DNA from: Dolomedes plantarius
Lineage: Eukaryota; Arthropoda; Arachnida; Araneae; Dolomedidae
DNA length: 64,000 bases
NCBI GenBank assembly: GCA_907164885.2
Contig: OU015494.1
Coordinates: 2,375,268-2,439,267, forward strand
Direction of reading: 5' to 3'
The translations under genes were made by a program, and so were the position numbers. Under the pieces are notes generated by a model. That model had not been told where the DNA came from, ran no database searches, and was given only the letters and a program-made list of their open reading frames with translations. Each line of letters opens with the position of its first letter. Position 1 is the stretch's first letter. This document shows positions 53,850 through 64,000 of the stretch, piece after piece.

Positions 53850-55253
53850 CAATGCTGGCCACTGTAAATGCAACACCCTGTAGGAAACATGCAAATAACA
53901 TGAAATTTACAACACGCATTATCGGAGGTGCAAATGATTAGAATTTCAGCGCAGACGCACATCACGCGCGCCTGTGGCGCCACTTCAAAGCGCTATTTAA
54001 GGCTTGGAGATTTCGACCATTTCAAGTTCGGCAATTGTGTTTTTCTTGTGGTTTTAAAAAAAAAACAATCAATTATGCCTCGTCGAAAACAGCGATCATC
54101 TTTTGATCAAGTATCCGAGTTCGACAGAGGAAGGATAGTGGCCTACCAAGATTGTGGATTTTCTTTCAGGGAAATCGGTAGTCGTGTTGGAAGAAACCGA
54201 ACAACTGTAATGCGGATATGTGATCGTTGGATGCAGGAGGGTACGACGCACCGGCGTGTTCGATCGCATCCACCTCAGCGCACCACTTCATGTCATGACA
54301 GGCAAATTGTGCGCATGGCAGTGACGGATCGCTCAGTCACATCACGAACCATAGCACAGCACATGCAGTCTGTAACGCATCATCCAGTGTCTGCGCGTAC
54401 CATTCGACGACGTTTACAGCAGAGTAGTCTGTCCGCAATACGTCCATTGCTTTGTCTACCCTTGACGCAGAACCACAGACGTCTCCGCCGCTAATGGAGC
54501 GATGACAGAAGGATGTGTGGACGGCAGAATGGAATGAAGTTGTCTTTACTGACGAGTCACGCTTCTGTCTGCAACACCACGATGGTCGCATTCGAGTCTG
54601 GAGACACCGTGAAGAGAGGATGCTGAACAGCTGCTTTATGCACCGCCACACTGGTCCTGCACCGGGTATTATGGTATGGGGCGGTATTGGATATCACTCT
54701 CGCACACCTCTAGTACGCATTGCCGGTACTTTAAACAGCCAGCGCTACATCTCCGAGGTGTTGGAGCCAGTTGTCCTTCCTTACCTTCAGGGCTTGCCCA
54801 CAGCCATATTTCAACAGGATAATGCGCGTTCACACGTGGCACGCATTGTCCAACGGTTCTTCGTCAATCGCCAGATTGAATTGCTTCCCTGGCCGCCTCG
54901 CTCTTCTGATCTTTCGCCGATAGAAAACATGTGGTCCATGGTTGCTCTACGATTGACCCAGATTCCATCCCCAGCTGCCACAGCAGATCAACTTTGGCAA
55001 CGTGTGGAAGCTGCTTGCTCTGCTGTACACCAAGAACTCATCCAAAGTCTCTTTGAATCAATGCCGAGGCGTGTGGCAGCGGTGATCTCCAACAATGGCG
55101 GCTACTCTCGCTACTGATTTTTGCAGGAACCACACTTCACAGAAGTCTATAAATTTAATCATTTGATACTTGGTCAACATGTTATCTACAAAATAAATTT
55201 TGTTGTGATATCTCTTGTCTTTCTTGGTGTTGCAATTTGGGTGGCCAGCAGTG
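53850..55253 (+). mobile_element. Tc1-family element, copy C (1,404 bp)
   Basis: Termini CAATGCTGGCCAC (one change) and GTGGCCAGCAGTG, flanked by TA at 53848-53849 and 55254-55255. Highly similar to copy A. Confidence 0.93.
54075..55117 (+). pseudogene. Tc1 transposase, one stop and one 2-base insertion
   Basis: It has ATG 54075 and an intact N-terminal DNA-binding half. A TAA at about 54492-54494 and an extra TG at about 54513 (GATGTGTGGACGG against GATGTGGACGG in copy A) break the frame. From 54515 the catalytic half is open to 55117 with F-T-D-E-S-R-F, Q-Q-D-N-A-R-S-H (His kept, Pro lost) and L-S-P-I-E-N-M-W. Expected length is about 346 codons. Confidence 0.88.
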
Positions 55254-55255
55254 TA

Positions 55256-56479
55256 TATATAGATAAGAATACGGAGTTTAGGTTTTAAAAGATCATTTAA
55301 TATGTAAAACTGTATACAAAACTTAAGTAAACATAATGTAAAATATAAACATATCAAATAAACAAAAAGTAAAAAGAAATCATAGACTGCTAAATCACTT
55401 TAACTTAAAACCTACCCTGCAAAGAAAACATAAAACACCTTCAATAGAGGATAGCGCAGAAGCTTCATCTCCTCATAATGAAAATATACAAATATAACTA
55501 AAAATAAATAATCCAACAGAGATAGATAAATATAATAAGAATATAGACAAAAAAACATACAGAAATCAAGCACTCGGGGCATCCACGCACCAAAAGCAAG
55601 CTTCTGTATAAGTTCCGGAACTGAACCATAAAACAACATAGAGGTAACCGAAAGGTCTTTTCATTAGGGAGCCTAACCAAATCAGTTACCTCAAGAGGGA
55701 ACTTTCTGAATAGGATGCATGTAAGACCAACAGACATCCCAAGGTCCCGAGTTCCCCATGGAAGCAATTAGTCGAAAGAAAATGAAAAGACAACCACAAC
55801 TTACAGTAAGGGCTCAACGCACCGTACATGCAAGCACACAAATAATCCTAATGCAAAGTCAAAGATGCATACACACCCCGATTCTGTAAGTTATGGTTAT
55901 GGCAAAACATAAATTAAGCAAAAATAAGGCAAAACGAATTTAAGTAAACATAAATAGCACATTTATAACCGCCTGAAAACACCGGGGTGTTAAGATTCTT
56001 CCCCTGAACAGTAGGAGTCCAATCCGACTACGCAAAACGGCCTAACCCCGAGAGATCAAAATCCCCCCAAAAATTGTAAAACTGGCCCACGGCCGAAGCA
56101 GGTCCTATCACCTCCAAAAAAATCAATCTCTGCTCTTTTCAGTTCTCCCCGAAAACATTAGCACCCCATTTTAGGAACACCTTCGTATTCCGTCATTCGT
56201 CGGTTCGTCTGTTTGGAATCTGATTTGTCAAAATTAATGACATCATCCATTTCAACCAACGTTCCAGAATTTTCCCCACGGGAATACGCAGAGTCCAATA
56301 GTCTTAGGCTGTAACGAAAGTTTCGGAAGCTCTATGTGAGGTCCGTTGCATCTATAGCACCCACCTTCCTGTTTGCCAGGGAACAACGCTCAAATTCACC
56401 CCATCGCTCTGATGTCACGATCAGTCACAGGTCCGACAACGGCTATCAAACATCATTGCCCCATCTTTGTCGCATAGAC
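55256..56479. other. Unassigned, possible LTR-like remnants
   Basis: No coding signal. At about 56070 the inverse strand reads TTTTACAATTTTTGGGGGGA, which looks like an LTR end followed by a primer site, but no partner is seen. A GCACCGTACATGCAAG motif near 55820 resembles the repeat at 33820. Confidence 0.35.
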
Positions 56480-57642
56480 TATTCAGTTCTAATGTGTATA
56501 ATGGCACTTAAAACATCTTCCTTAGGTCAACTTCCTTCAAGAATTTCTATTCTTCACAAAGACAAGAGGTGTCTGGCGAAGCTGTTAGATCGGTTCCAGT
56601 TGCCACAAAGGCTGGTTATCACGGTTTATGTCACTTTGAACGTGGTTTTAGAGCTGACGCCCGAGAGATGGGATCTAACATCTCCGATGTACCTATGCAA
56701 ATTGGATTATCGCGCATGACCATTTACCGAATGTACCGTGAATATCAGGTATTCGGTAAAACATCAAATCTCTAACAGCGGTGCGGCCTTGATTGAAAGG
56801 GACCGTCGACGACTGACAAGAATCCTTAAACGAGATAGACGTGAATTACTTCCTCGAATTGCTACGGATTTCAATACTGGGGCATAAGCATGTGTCGATG
56901 TGCGAACTGTTCAACGGACCGTCATTGATATGGGCTTTCGGAGCCGCAGGCCCACTCGTGTACCGTTGTTGACTGCAGGTCACAAAGATTTACGCCTCGA
57001 CTGTTCCCGCCAACACCTCCATTGGACTGTTGATGACTGGAAACATGTTGCCTGGTCTGATAAGTGCCGTTTCCTATTGTATCGGGTGGATGGACGTGTA
57101 CGGGTATGGGGACAACATCATGAATCCATGGACTGTACATGCCAAACTGTTCAAGCTGGTGGATCCTCTTTGATGGTATGGGGCATATGCAGTTGGTGTG
57201 ATATGGTACCCCTGATACGTCTAGAAACGATTCTGACAGGTGACGGATACATAAGCATCCTGTCCGGTGATCCCAACTCATTCATGTCCATTGTGCATTC
57301 CGACGGACTTGGACAATTCCAGCAAAGCAATGTGACACCCGACACACCCCAGGATCCCTCTTCTGACTTTATACACTTCCTTTGTCCCCCTAAATCCCCA
57401 GACATGAACATTATTGAGCATATCTGGGATGTCTTGCAATGTGCTCTACAGAAGATATCCCCAGCCCCTCGCACTCGTATGGATTTGTGGACTTCCTTGA
57501 AGGATTCATGGTGTGAATTGCCTCCAGGATACCTTCAGACGTTATTCGAGTCCGTGCCACGTCGTGTTGCAGCACGCCTGCGTGCTCGTGAGCGCCCTAA
57601 ACAATATTAGGCAGGTGTACCAATTTTTCTGGCTCTTCAGTG
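56480..57642 (+). pseudogene. Tc1 transposase, copy G, catalytic Asp replaced
   Basis: The N-terminal part is broken between 56776 and 56899 by stops. From 56900 the frame is open to 57610 (236 codons): R-T-V-Q-R-T, W-T-V-D-D-W-K, A-W-S-D-K-C-R-F (first Asp kept, next Glu now Lys), F-Q-Q-S-N-V-T-P-D (second Asp now Ser, His now Asp) and M-N-I-I-E-H-I-W-D (Glu kept). The C-terminus P-R-R-V-A-A-R-L-R-A is normal. The right terminus ends GGCTCTTCAGTG then TA at 57643. The protein could not catalyse transposition even if expressed. Confidence 0.85.
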
Positions 57643-57644
57643 TA

Positions 57645-58419
57645 CATGTGTAACAATATTGAATAAGAATGTAAGGAGTTTGACACTAAACTCAACCACT
57701 GCCCCCACATTATTTATTGCATCTGATAGACAGGGCTGCTCGCTTAGAAATTGGTTCGCTCTTTCAGATAACGTAATAAATGGGATTAATTCGAGATATT
57801 TTGGTGTCAAACTTTTGAGATGGCTGAGAAAATGGCCACTGTGTCGTGCTTTCAGTGAAGAAATAGTCATTTTATAAAAACGACTAAAATACTTCATTTC
57901 ACATTTTACAATCACAAAATTGACCTAAACAGGCTCAAGTAGCATACCCTCTCTGTTTAGTTGCTAACTCACTAATCTCTATCAGTTCCCTTTTAAGCCA
58001 AGACTCAGCCTCCCTCACGTAGCAGTGTCGCAGTCAAGGAAATGAATTTTCCAAATGCTGAGATTCTAAGCACGACAGAAGGTATTTGATAAATAATATT
58101 TGTGCTAGTCCCTACAGTTGTGACTGTTGACATTTTCCCTCTTTTTTGCCCTATTTGCACTTTTGTATCGGTATGAATATTCATTCCTTTAGACTGTTAG
58201 GCAAGCGAATCAACCTTTTGAAATGAATCTTTCATGAATAGTAGTTACAAATATAAAATTCTCAACAAAATGTTTAATTTTTATTTAAAATGGAAAACTT
58301 TGCGAAAACTTTTTTAAAATATTGTGGAAATTTTGAAGCGACAGACGCAATATTTTTTTCTAATTTCATTTTTTCAAATAGTTGAAACAAAAGAAATCAG
58401 TGTCAAAAACCTTTATGTA
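57645..58419. other. No gene recognised
   Basis: Short frames only; no repeat terminus seen. Confidence 0.45.
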
Positions 58420-58870
58420 TAGTAGACCTGGCGAATGGCAAAGGCGAGCTGAAAGGTTCACGGGAAATAATGTAATTGCTGTAAGAACCGATCAAGGTCT
58501 ATAGTTTTGCAATAATGAATTTGAGGATTATTTGGACAATGTAAGGATAAAGGCCGAAAGAACAAATATTTATTCCCCCAAGCAAAATGGGATCAGTGAA
58601 CGATTTAATTATACCGGAGCAGACGCAGTTAGAACTCTTCCGAAGGACAGTGCACTTCCAAAGACTCTTTGGGATGAAGCTTTATTATGTTTTGTCTACG
58701 TCTGGAATAGAGTGTGCGACCAAAATAGGGATAAAACGCCGTTCGAACTTTTTGGAGATAAAACTCCTTCAATGTAGCATATCAGAGCGTTTGGCTCCAC
58801 CGTTTTTGTCGGAGTTCCAGAGCAATTGCGTAAAAAGATTGCGTTAAAGGATTTTTTGGTCTTTTATCAT
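58420..58870 (+). pseudogene. Ty1/copia integrase fragment
   Basis: Collinear blocks of a copia integrase: V-R-T-D-Q-G (second Asp) with a stop two codons on, Y-S-P-K-Q-N-G-I-S-E-R-F-N (catalytic Glu), L-W-D-E-A, T-P-F-E-L-F, and R-A-F-G-S-T. Frame breaks near 58503 and 58776. The matching RT part lies at 59590, separated by a repeat insertion. Confidence 0.85.
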
Positions 58871-58989
58871 AAAATAGCACTTAAAAATTAAAAAAAGGGA
58901 ACAAAAAACTTATCTCTAAATAGCATACTTTTTAAATGGGTCAGTTTGAAGTAAATTTTAATGAAATTTAGCTGAAACGCTATCACTCT

Positions 58990-59180
58990 GCACAAAATTC
59001 TAATGCTGCTGTTTTAATTTCCTTCTCACACATGATACACATGGCAGTTATCTTCAAAATGACCTACAATCTGAGAGAAATTTTTAAATGCAAAAATAAT
59101 GCACGAAATTTTATGTTCCAATATGAAAATTTTTCCCGAATCGTCATTCCTTTCCTTATAAAAACAGCCCCAAATAAAAA
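58990..59180 (+). repeat. Fragment of the foldback repeat of 34879-37016
   Basis: GGCAGTTATCTTCAAAATGA, CTACAATCTGAGAGAAA, TTTTATGTTCCAATATGAAA and CGTCATTCCTTTCCTTAT occur in the same order as at 35835-35960. It separates the integrase and RT parts of the copia pseudogene. Confidence 0.75.
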
Positions 59181-59589
59181 ACTATTTATTATAGACCAAT
59201 TATTGTACGTCCTTTCATTAACAATAGAATCTAAAACATTTTCTGAAGATTTTATCAAATTATACACATTATCATGTGAGATATCATGATAACCGTAGAG
59301 ATTTGTGCTAAAAAACATAATTCTGAGAAAAATACATTTAAAGTTGTTTTTCACTTCAATTTTGTAGCAGAAGATGTTTTTTCAAATAGCTATAACTCTG
59401 CTTCTAATTGAGGTAGAATGAAAATCAAAACAGTTTTGTAAAGAGAAAAGATTGAATTACACGATTCTTGCAAAATATGAAACTGACCAAAATAGTCAGA
59501 AAATGACATTTTCAACTTAGACAGTAACGTAGATCTTAAACGTAGACCTTAAAGAAAGCCTTTTACGGGCTTCCTCAGAGTGGTCGTGA

Positions 59590-60640
59590 ATGGTTCATGA
59601 AGTTAGCAATAAACTTGAGGAAAAGGTTTTCGTAAAATATAATGGGCAAACTGTGTTTTTACTTATGAATATAGTACTATTATTGTATGTTGATGACAGC
59701 ATAGTGATTTTTTGCAAAACTAGTAAGCAAACTGATTTAGTCTTACGAATTTTAAATGCTGAGTTTGACATAAAAGATTTGGGTAGAACTAAAAAATTAT
59801 CTGTAGTAGAGTTTCAGGATACTAATGGCAAATTTTACATACACCAAAGTGAATATCGAAAAAATACGTAGCGTTTTTAGCAGTTTTAAACTTCCGATAA
59901 CTTCACTTTCCATAGCGAAAGGCATAACATTATCTAAAACCCTTGCCCGAGTACTAAGGTTGAACAGAAAGAAATGAAAACAATCCCTTATAGGAGTGCG
60001 ATAGGTCATTTCTAGCTTCGCGAACTAGGCCTGACATATACGCCGTAAATATTCTTTCTCAGTTTCAGTCAAACACGGGTAGGGTGCAGTGGGATGCTAT
60101 TTGAAAGCTACTGGGATATGTATGTCATACTACTGAATAGAAACTTGAATTATCAGATGTTAAAAATAAAATCTTCAAAAATCTCAACTTTCGTTTTAGT
60201 GATGCCAACTTTGCATCCAACAGGGATAATCGCACATCTGTGGGAGGCACGATACTTTTAATTGATAAAATCTCCATTGCATGGAGGACTTTCAAGCAAA
60301 AATGCTTAAGTCTGTCAAGCATGGAAAGTGAATGCATCTCCCTTGAAAAATCAGTTAAAGAACTTGTCTGGTTCACTCGTATTTTTGATGAATGCACAGA
60401 TAGTAAAATTTTAAGTTCTAAGCCATCTGAAATTAATTTACACTGTGACAATACAGCTGCAATTACTTTCTGTAAATCGTCCATTGAAAACCACAAAACT
60501 AAACTAAACATATTTCAGTCAAATTGCATTTTATACACAATCTTTTGTACGATAAGATTTTTGAACTAAAATACATTAATACTAAAAGTAATTTAGCAGA
60601 TGCCTTTAAAAAATCACTACTAAATAAGGACTGTCAAACT
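59590..60640 (+). pseudogene. Ty1/copia reverse transcriptase and RNase H fragment
   Basis: RT: L-L-Y-V-D-D-S-I-V-I (catalytic Y-V-D-D), F-D-I-K-D-L-G, then a frame change near 59870 and a Y-R-S-A-I-G block. RNase H: I-S-I-A-W-R-T-F-K-Q-K-C-L-S-L-S-S-M-E-S-E, L-V-W-F-T, L-H-C-D-N-T-A-A-I-T-F, then N-L-A-D-A-F. Several stops make it inactive. Confidence 0.85.
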
Positions 60641-60649
60641 TTTTAAGAA

Positions 60650-62520
60650 ATCTACGTTTGATGGTTGATGATTTAAAATTGGTTGTTTGGATTAATCTAT
60701 TTAGAAAAGCCTGTTAAATGTTAAATTACAAATATTTTCTGGCTTATTTTAGTACCTGTGTTTAAAAAAAGGGGTCGATTCTTTCCGTAATTAAAAGTTT
60801 GAATCTCATTCTAAAAAATTAAGTTTTTCTTTTGAGGATTAAATTAAAGTGAATGTTTGCATGTAGTATGTATATTGTATTAAAATGTTTCATATATCCT
60901 TTTTAATAGTGTGCCTTACTTAATAATAATGTTATTGTTACATTGATACTGTTATGAATGGGTTTTTTTGTATGCATATATGCAATAATACTTTCATTTG
61001 AATATGTCTTTGAATATATATTAGTGTTAGAATTAGTGTTTATACAAAATGTTTGTACAAGTACAATGTTCATTATTATGTATATATCATTCATTTTTGA
61101 TTTATTGATTTCTTTAAGTATATTCTGAACTTGTATAAATGTTCACGTTAAAAATTTACCTTTAGAAGCAAGCTATGCTTATTTCTTCAAGTTTACAATA
61201 TACTTTTAAGACTCCTTTTCTATGAAGTTTTGTTTAAATGTTAGCTTGTCCTGTTAAAGTGACAGGAGGCGGGGCATTTGATAGGAAAATTGCTCGGTGC
61301 CTACGTATGCTTAACGTGGCGATCCTTGTTTACTTTTTTCTTGCCACTTCCTAACATGCGATTGAGGTGTCATGGTGGTATTCAGCTTGTCGGCTATTGC
61401 AAATATGATGTAATAGTTTATCTCTTACGTATTTGCCATATGAAACTACTCTTTTTTTTAGCGGACCAGGTTTAGCTGTCTGTAACTGTATACCGTGTCT
61501 GTTATGCAAGTGTTTAAATGGTATATATGAAGGACAGTTTGTTAATGCCTCAGTCAGTCTGTGGCGTCTGTTAATCTCCCACTGTCACTTCGTGGTGAGG
61601 AGAGAGTATCATGAATATTATTTTCGTTATGAGCAGTTGGCTCACTATTATGTCTTATATTTAGTTCGTAATTCATCTGTACATAAGATCAACGCATAGA
61701 TAAATTAAATGATTTTATATATATAAGAATTCATTCAAAGGACCCTATTCCACTGCGCACCCTTTAATTAAAAAAAGATCCATTTCATTGTGTTGCAATA
61801 CAATGTAGTGCGATTAGTCATTCAGTTACAGATGAATAGAAAATCTGTTTCTTGTGCCGCCATCCTAAGGAGAATTGCCGCATTAAAGTATGGATCTCAT
61901 TTCTTGTTCATTTAACCGGAGATAAAACTCTAGTATTTGGAGTATGTTACAAAAGGACAGTTGCAATTCAGTTACGTGAGAAAACTCGAATGTAACAACC
62001 GGTAGAAGAGTAACATATGGAGTTCGTGCTATATTATTTAACTCGTTCAAACATTAATCTTATACATAAGGTTAGAAGATTTAAAAATAAATTCATTTCT
62101 ATTCAACGGGGTTAGTGAGACGTTAGGTTTGAAGCATTTAAAATCCTAGTAATGCATTTAGTGAAAATTCAGATTGCCTGAACTCAACACAAATGTTTGA
62201 AAAGTAATAAATTCCTTTTTTATTTATTTTATCTTCTCCCAAGTTTTTAAATCTTTTGTCATTGATCAGTGAGTTTCGATCAATGAGTAAATTACATATT
62301 TTTTCGAATAAAAAAAAGTTTCTTTCAAATTAACTCTAATGTGAAAGCGTTTGAAAAATAAAAGTCCCACAAAATTTCCTTCACGTGTAGTTCTTTTCGA
62401 GTTTCATTTAGCTTAATGGTATTCTAACTTACTAAAATTTTGCTTACATTTGGATTGTTAGTTGTTATTTCCGTTTACAATATAGATAGGTGCTATCAGG
62501 CAGTTTATATATTCATTATA
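60650..62520. other. No gene recognised; may contain the copia 3' LTR
   Basis: A purine-rich AAAAAAAGGGGTCGA at about 60767 follows the RNase H remnant, where a polypurine tract and 3' LTR would lie. No second LTR is present to confirm it. The rest shows no coding signal. Confidence 0.35.
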
Positions 62521-64000
62521 CACTGCTCAAAAAAATTAGGGGAGCAAGCAAAGAAGTTAAGAAAACCGTGCGAAACAGCCACGTATTGGCATAAAATGGA
62601 TAGTACACGCGTATCAATGTGCAATACAGAAAAAAGACGTAAAAAAATTTGAAATTAAGCGTTAATTCTTTGAAAATATGGAAAAAAACACGGAAAGATG
62701 ATTTAGGGCAACAATTTTGTTACATGTAAACGATAAAAAAAAGTATTGTTTAGAAATGATGCAAGATTTTTAATATGGCGTGTGGTCTCCTCGAACAGCT
62801 AAGACTGCTGCACACCTGTTTTCCATGGATGCGATGATGTTATCGATAAGACTTTGGGGAATACTGTTCCACTCCTCAAGAAGTGCAATCTCCAAGTCTC
62901 GGAGAGTAAAAGGAGGCCTTGGTCTCGCAGCAATGCGTCGTCCGAGCATATCCCAAACATGCTCGATTGGATTCAGGTCTGGACAGCACGCTGGCCATTC
63001 CATGCGCTGTATTGTTTCAGCTTCAAGCATGTTCTCCACAAGACGAGCTGTATGCGGTCTGGCATTATCATGCTGGAAAACAGAGAAATCTCCAATTGCT
63101 GCAGCGTAAGGTATGACATGAGGTAACAGTATCTCGTCTGCATACCTTCGGGCCGTCAAAGTACCATTCCGAATGATATGCAGGTCCGTATGTACACCTA
63201 TGCTGATTCAACCCCATACCATAAAACCAGCTCGTCTATATTGTGACATTTCACGAACGAATGTGGGGTTATTTTGAGTGCCCCTTTCCCTCCATACCAA
63301 AACACGTCGGGTGTCACACTCCAGACTCAATCGGGACTCGTCTGTAAACAACACTTGGCTCCAATCATGTTGCTCCCAATCTCGATGTTCAGCAGCCCAT
63401 CTTCTTCGGGCCACACGGTGGCATGAGGTCAACAGAATGCAGACCATTGGCTTACGAGCATAGAGACCTCCCTGATGAAGCCTATTACGTACTGTTTGGC
63501 TGGACACCCTTCGTCCTGTTGACAAGAGCAACTGTCTTTGCAGCTGAGTTGCATTGCTTGTTCTGTTTCGACGAGCTGTTAACAGTATATACTGGTCATC
63601 AGTTGCTGTAGTGGCGCGTGGCCGACCTTGCCCTGGTCGACGCCTAACATTTCTTGTTTCTTGGAATCGATTCCACAGCCTTGCAACGAAACTTCTGGCG
63701 ACTCCAACAGCGTCCGCGACACTACGTTGTGTTTCCCCGGATTCAAGTCTGCCTATAATACGCCATGCCATGGATTCCGGTAAATCACGTTGTTGAGACA
63801 TTTCAAAGTCACCTTTTCTCAAAAAGAATAACTGAGCAATCGATTTTCACAGTTAAGGCAGTGAAACAGACGTTTCTGCAACATCTCGATTTCCGCCCTT
63901 ATGTTCTTTTCCTGGTTTTTGACGTCATGAACTTTGATTTGCATATGAAGTTTTCTTCTTCTGTTTCCTGCTAGGCTTTAAGTTATGGATGATTTGTTTT
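62521..64000 (-). mobile_element. Tc1-family element, copy F, running off the window
   Basis: The left terminus CACTGCTCAAAAAAATTAGG follows TA (62519-62520). The matching inverse terminus is not reached before 64000, so the right end should lie just outside. Confidence 0.85.
62770..63801 (-). pseudogene. Tc1 transposase with a single nonsense codon
   Basis: From ATG 63801 the frame runs 344 codons to 62770, interrupted only by a TGA at 63208-63210. The N-terminal half has helix-turn-helix motifs (W-R-I-I-G-R-L-E-S-G-E-T-Q-R) and the hinge G-Q-G-R-P-R, then L-F-T-D-E-S-R-L and G-F-M-V-W-G just before the stop. The rest holds Q-H-D-N-A-R-P-H, L-N-P-I-E-H-V-W-D and the C-terminal G-D-H-T-P-Y. 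All three catalytic residues are kept. It is related to copy E in layout but much better preserved. Confidence 0.9.

Noticed and set aside
56040..56110. LTR end with primer binding site
   Set aside because: TTTTACAATTTTTGGGGGGA on the inverse strand is suggestive, but there is no partner LTR, no coding region and no polypurine tract, so I do not annotate an element.
58587..58847. Alternative 86-codon frame over the copia integrase
   Set aside because: It overlaps the frame carrying the N-G-I-S-E-R-F-N motif and has no motif of its own.

Overview
The window looks like AT-rich repeat DNA from an animal nuclear genome. An arthropod, possibly a spider, is my guess from the mix of element families, but nothing here proves the taxon. 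I see no convincing host gene, rRNA or functional tRNA, and no CRISPR array. Nearly every interpretable stretch belongs to a mobile element, and many elements are inserted in one another.

The main object is a complete Maverick/Polinton at 1816-16770. It has inverted repeats of about 182/185 bp and a 6-bp target duplication (CTCGTT at 1810-1815 and 16771-16776). It landed in the pol gene of an older minus-strand Ty3/gypsy element: the gag/protease half and 5' LTR lie at 16777-19215, and the reverse transcriptase piece lies at about 1520-1815. On the plus strand the Polinton carries a small, probably spliced PC4-like gene and a protein-primed family B DNA polymerase. On the minus strand lies a compact block: adenain-like protease, double-jelly-roll major capsid protein, PX-like protein, penton-like minor capsid protein, chromodomain integrase, two conserved Polinton proteins, packaging ATPase, a small membrane protein, and a terminal gene with six exact 23-residue W-x-x-I-S-x-Y-Q repeats of a kind known from giant viruses. 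Both capsid genes are broken while the polymerase, integrase, ATPase and protease frames are open. A tRNA-derived SINE with a 19-bp target duplication sits in the central noncoding part.

From 20.9 to 30 kb a (TA)n array is split by a Tc1 element (21026-22433) and by a young Ty3/gypsy element (22533-28343) with 439-bp near-identical LTRs and one open 1421-codon gag-pol frame. A decayed Tc1 copy follows. From 31 to 37.6 kb come tandem repeats of about 160 bp, hAT transposase debris, a 2.1-kb foldback element and a 245-bp MITE.

From 37.6 to 45.3 kb is a second young Ty3/gypsy element, also between (TA)n arrays. Its gag and pol are in the same frame, separated by TGA followed by CAATTA, the tobamovirus-type readthrough context. 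Its integrase has an internal deletion. Next come a hAT MITE with a 42-bp perfect palindrome, abutted by a Tc1 element (46396-47807); a Jockey-like LINE fragment (49.6-51.0 kb); a nest of Tc1 elements (51.5-57.6 kb) including an inverted pair; a Ty1/copia pseudogene (58.4-60.6 kb); and a Tc1 copy running off the right edge.
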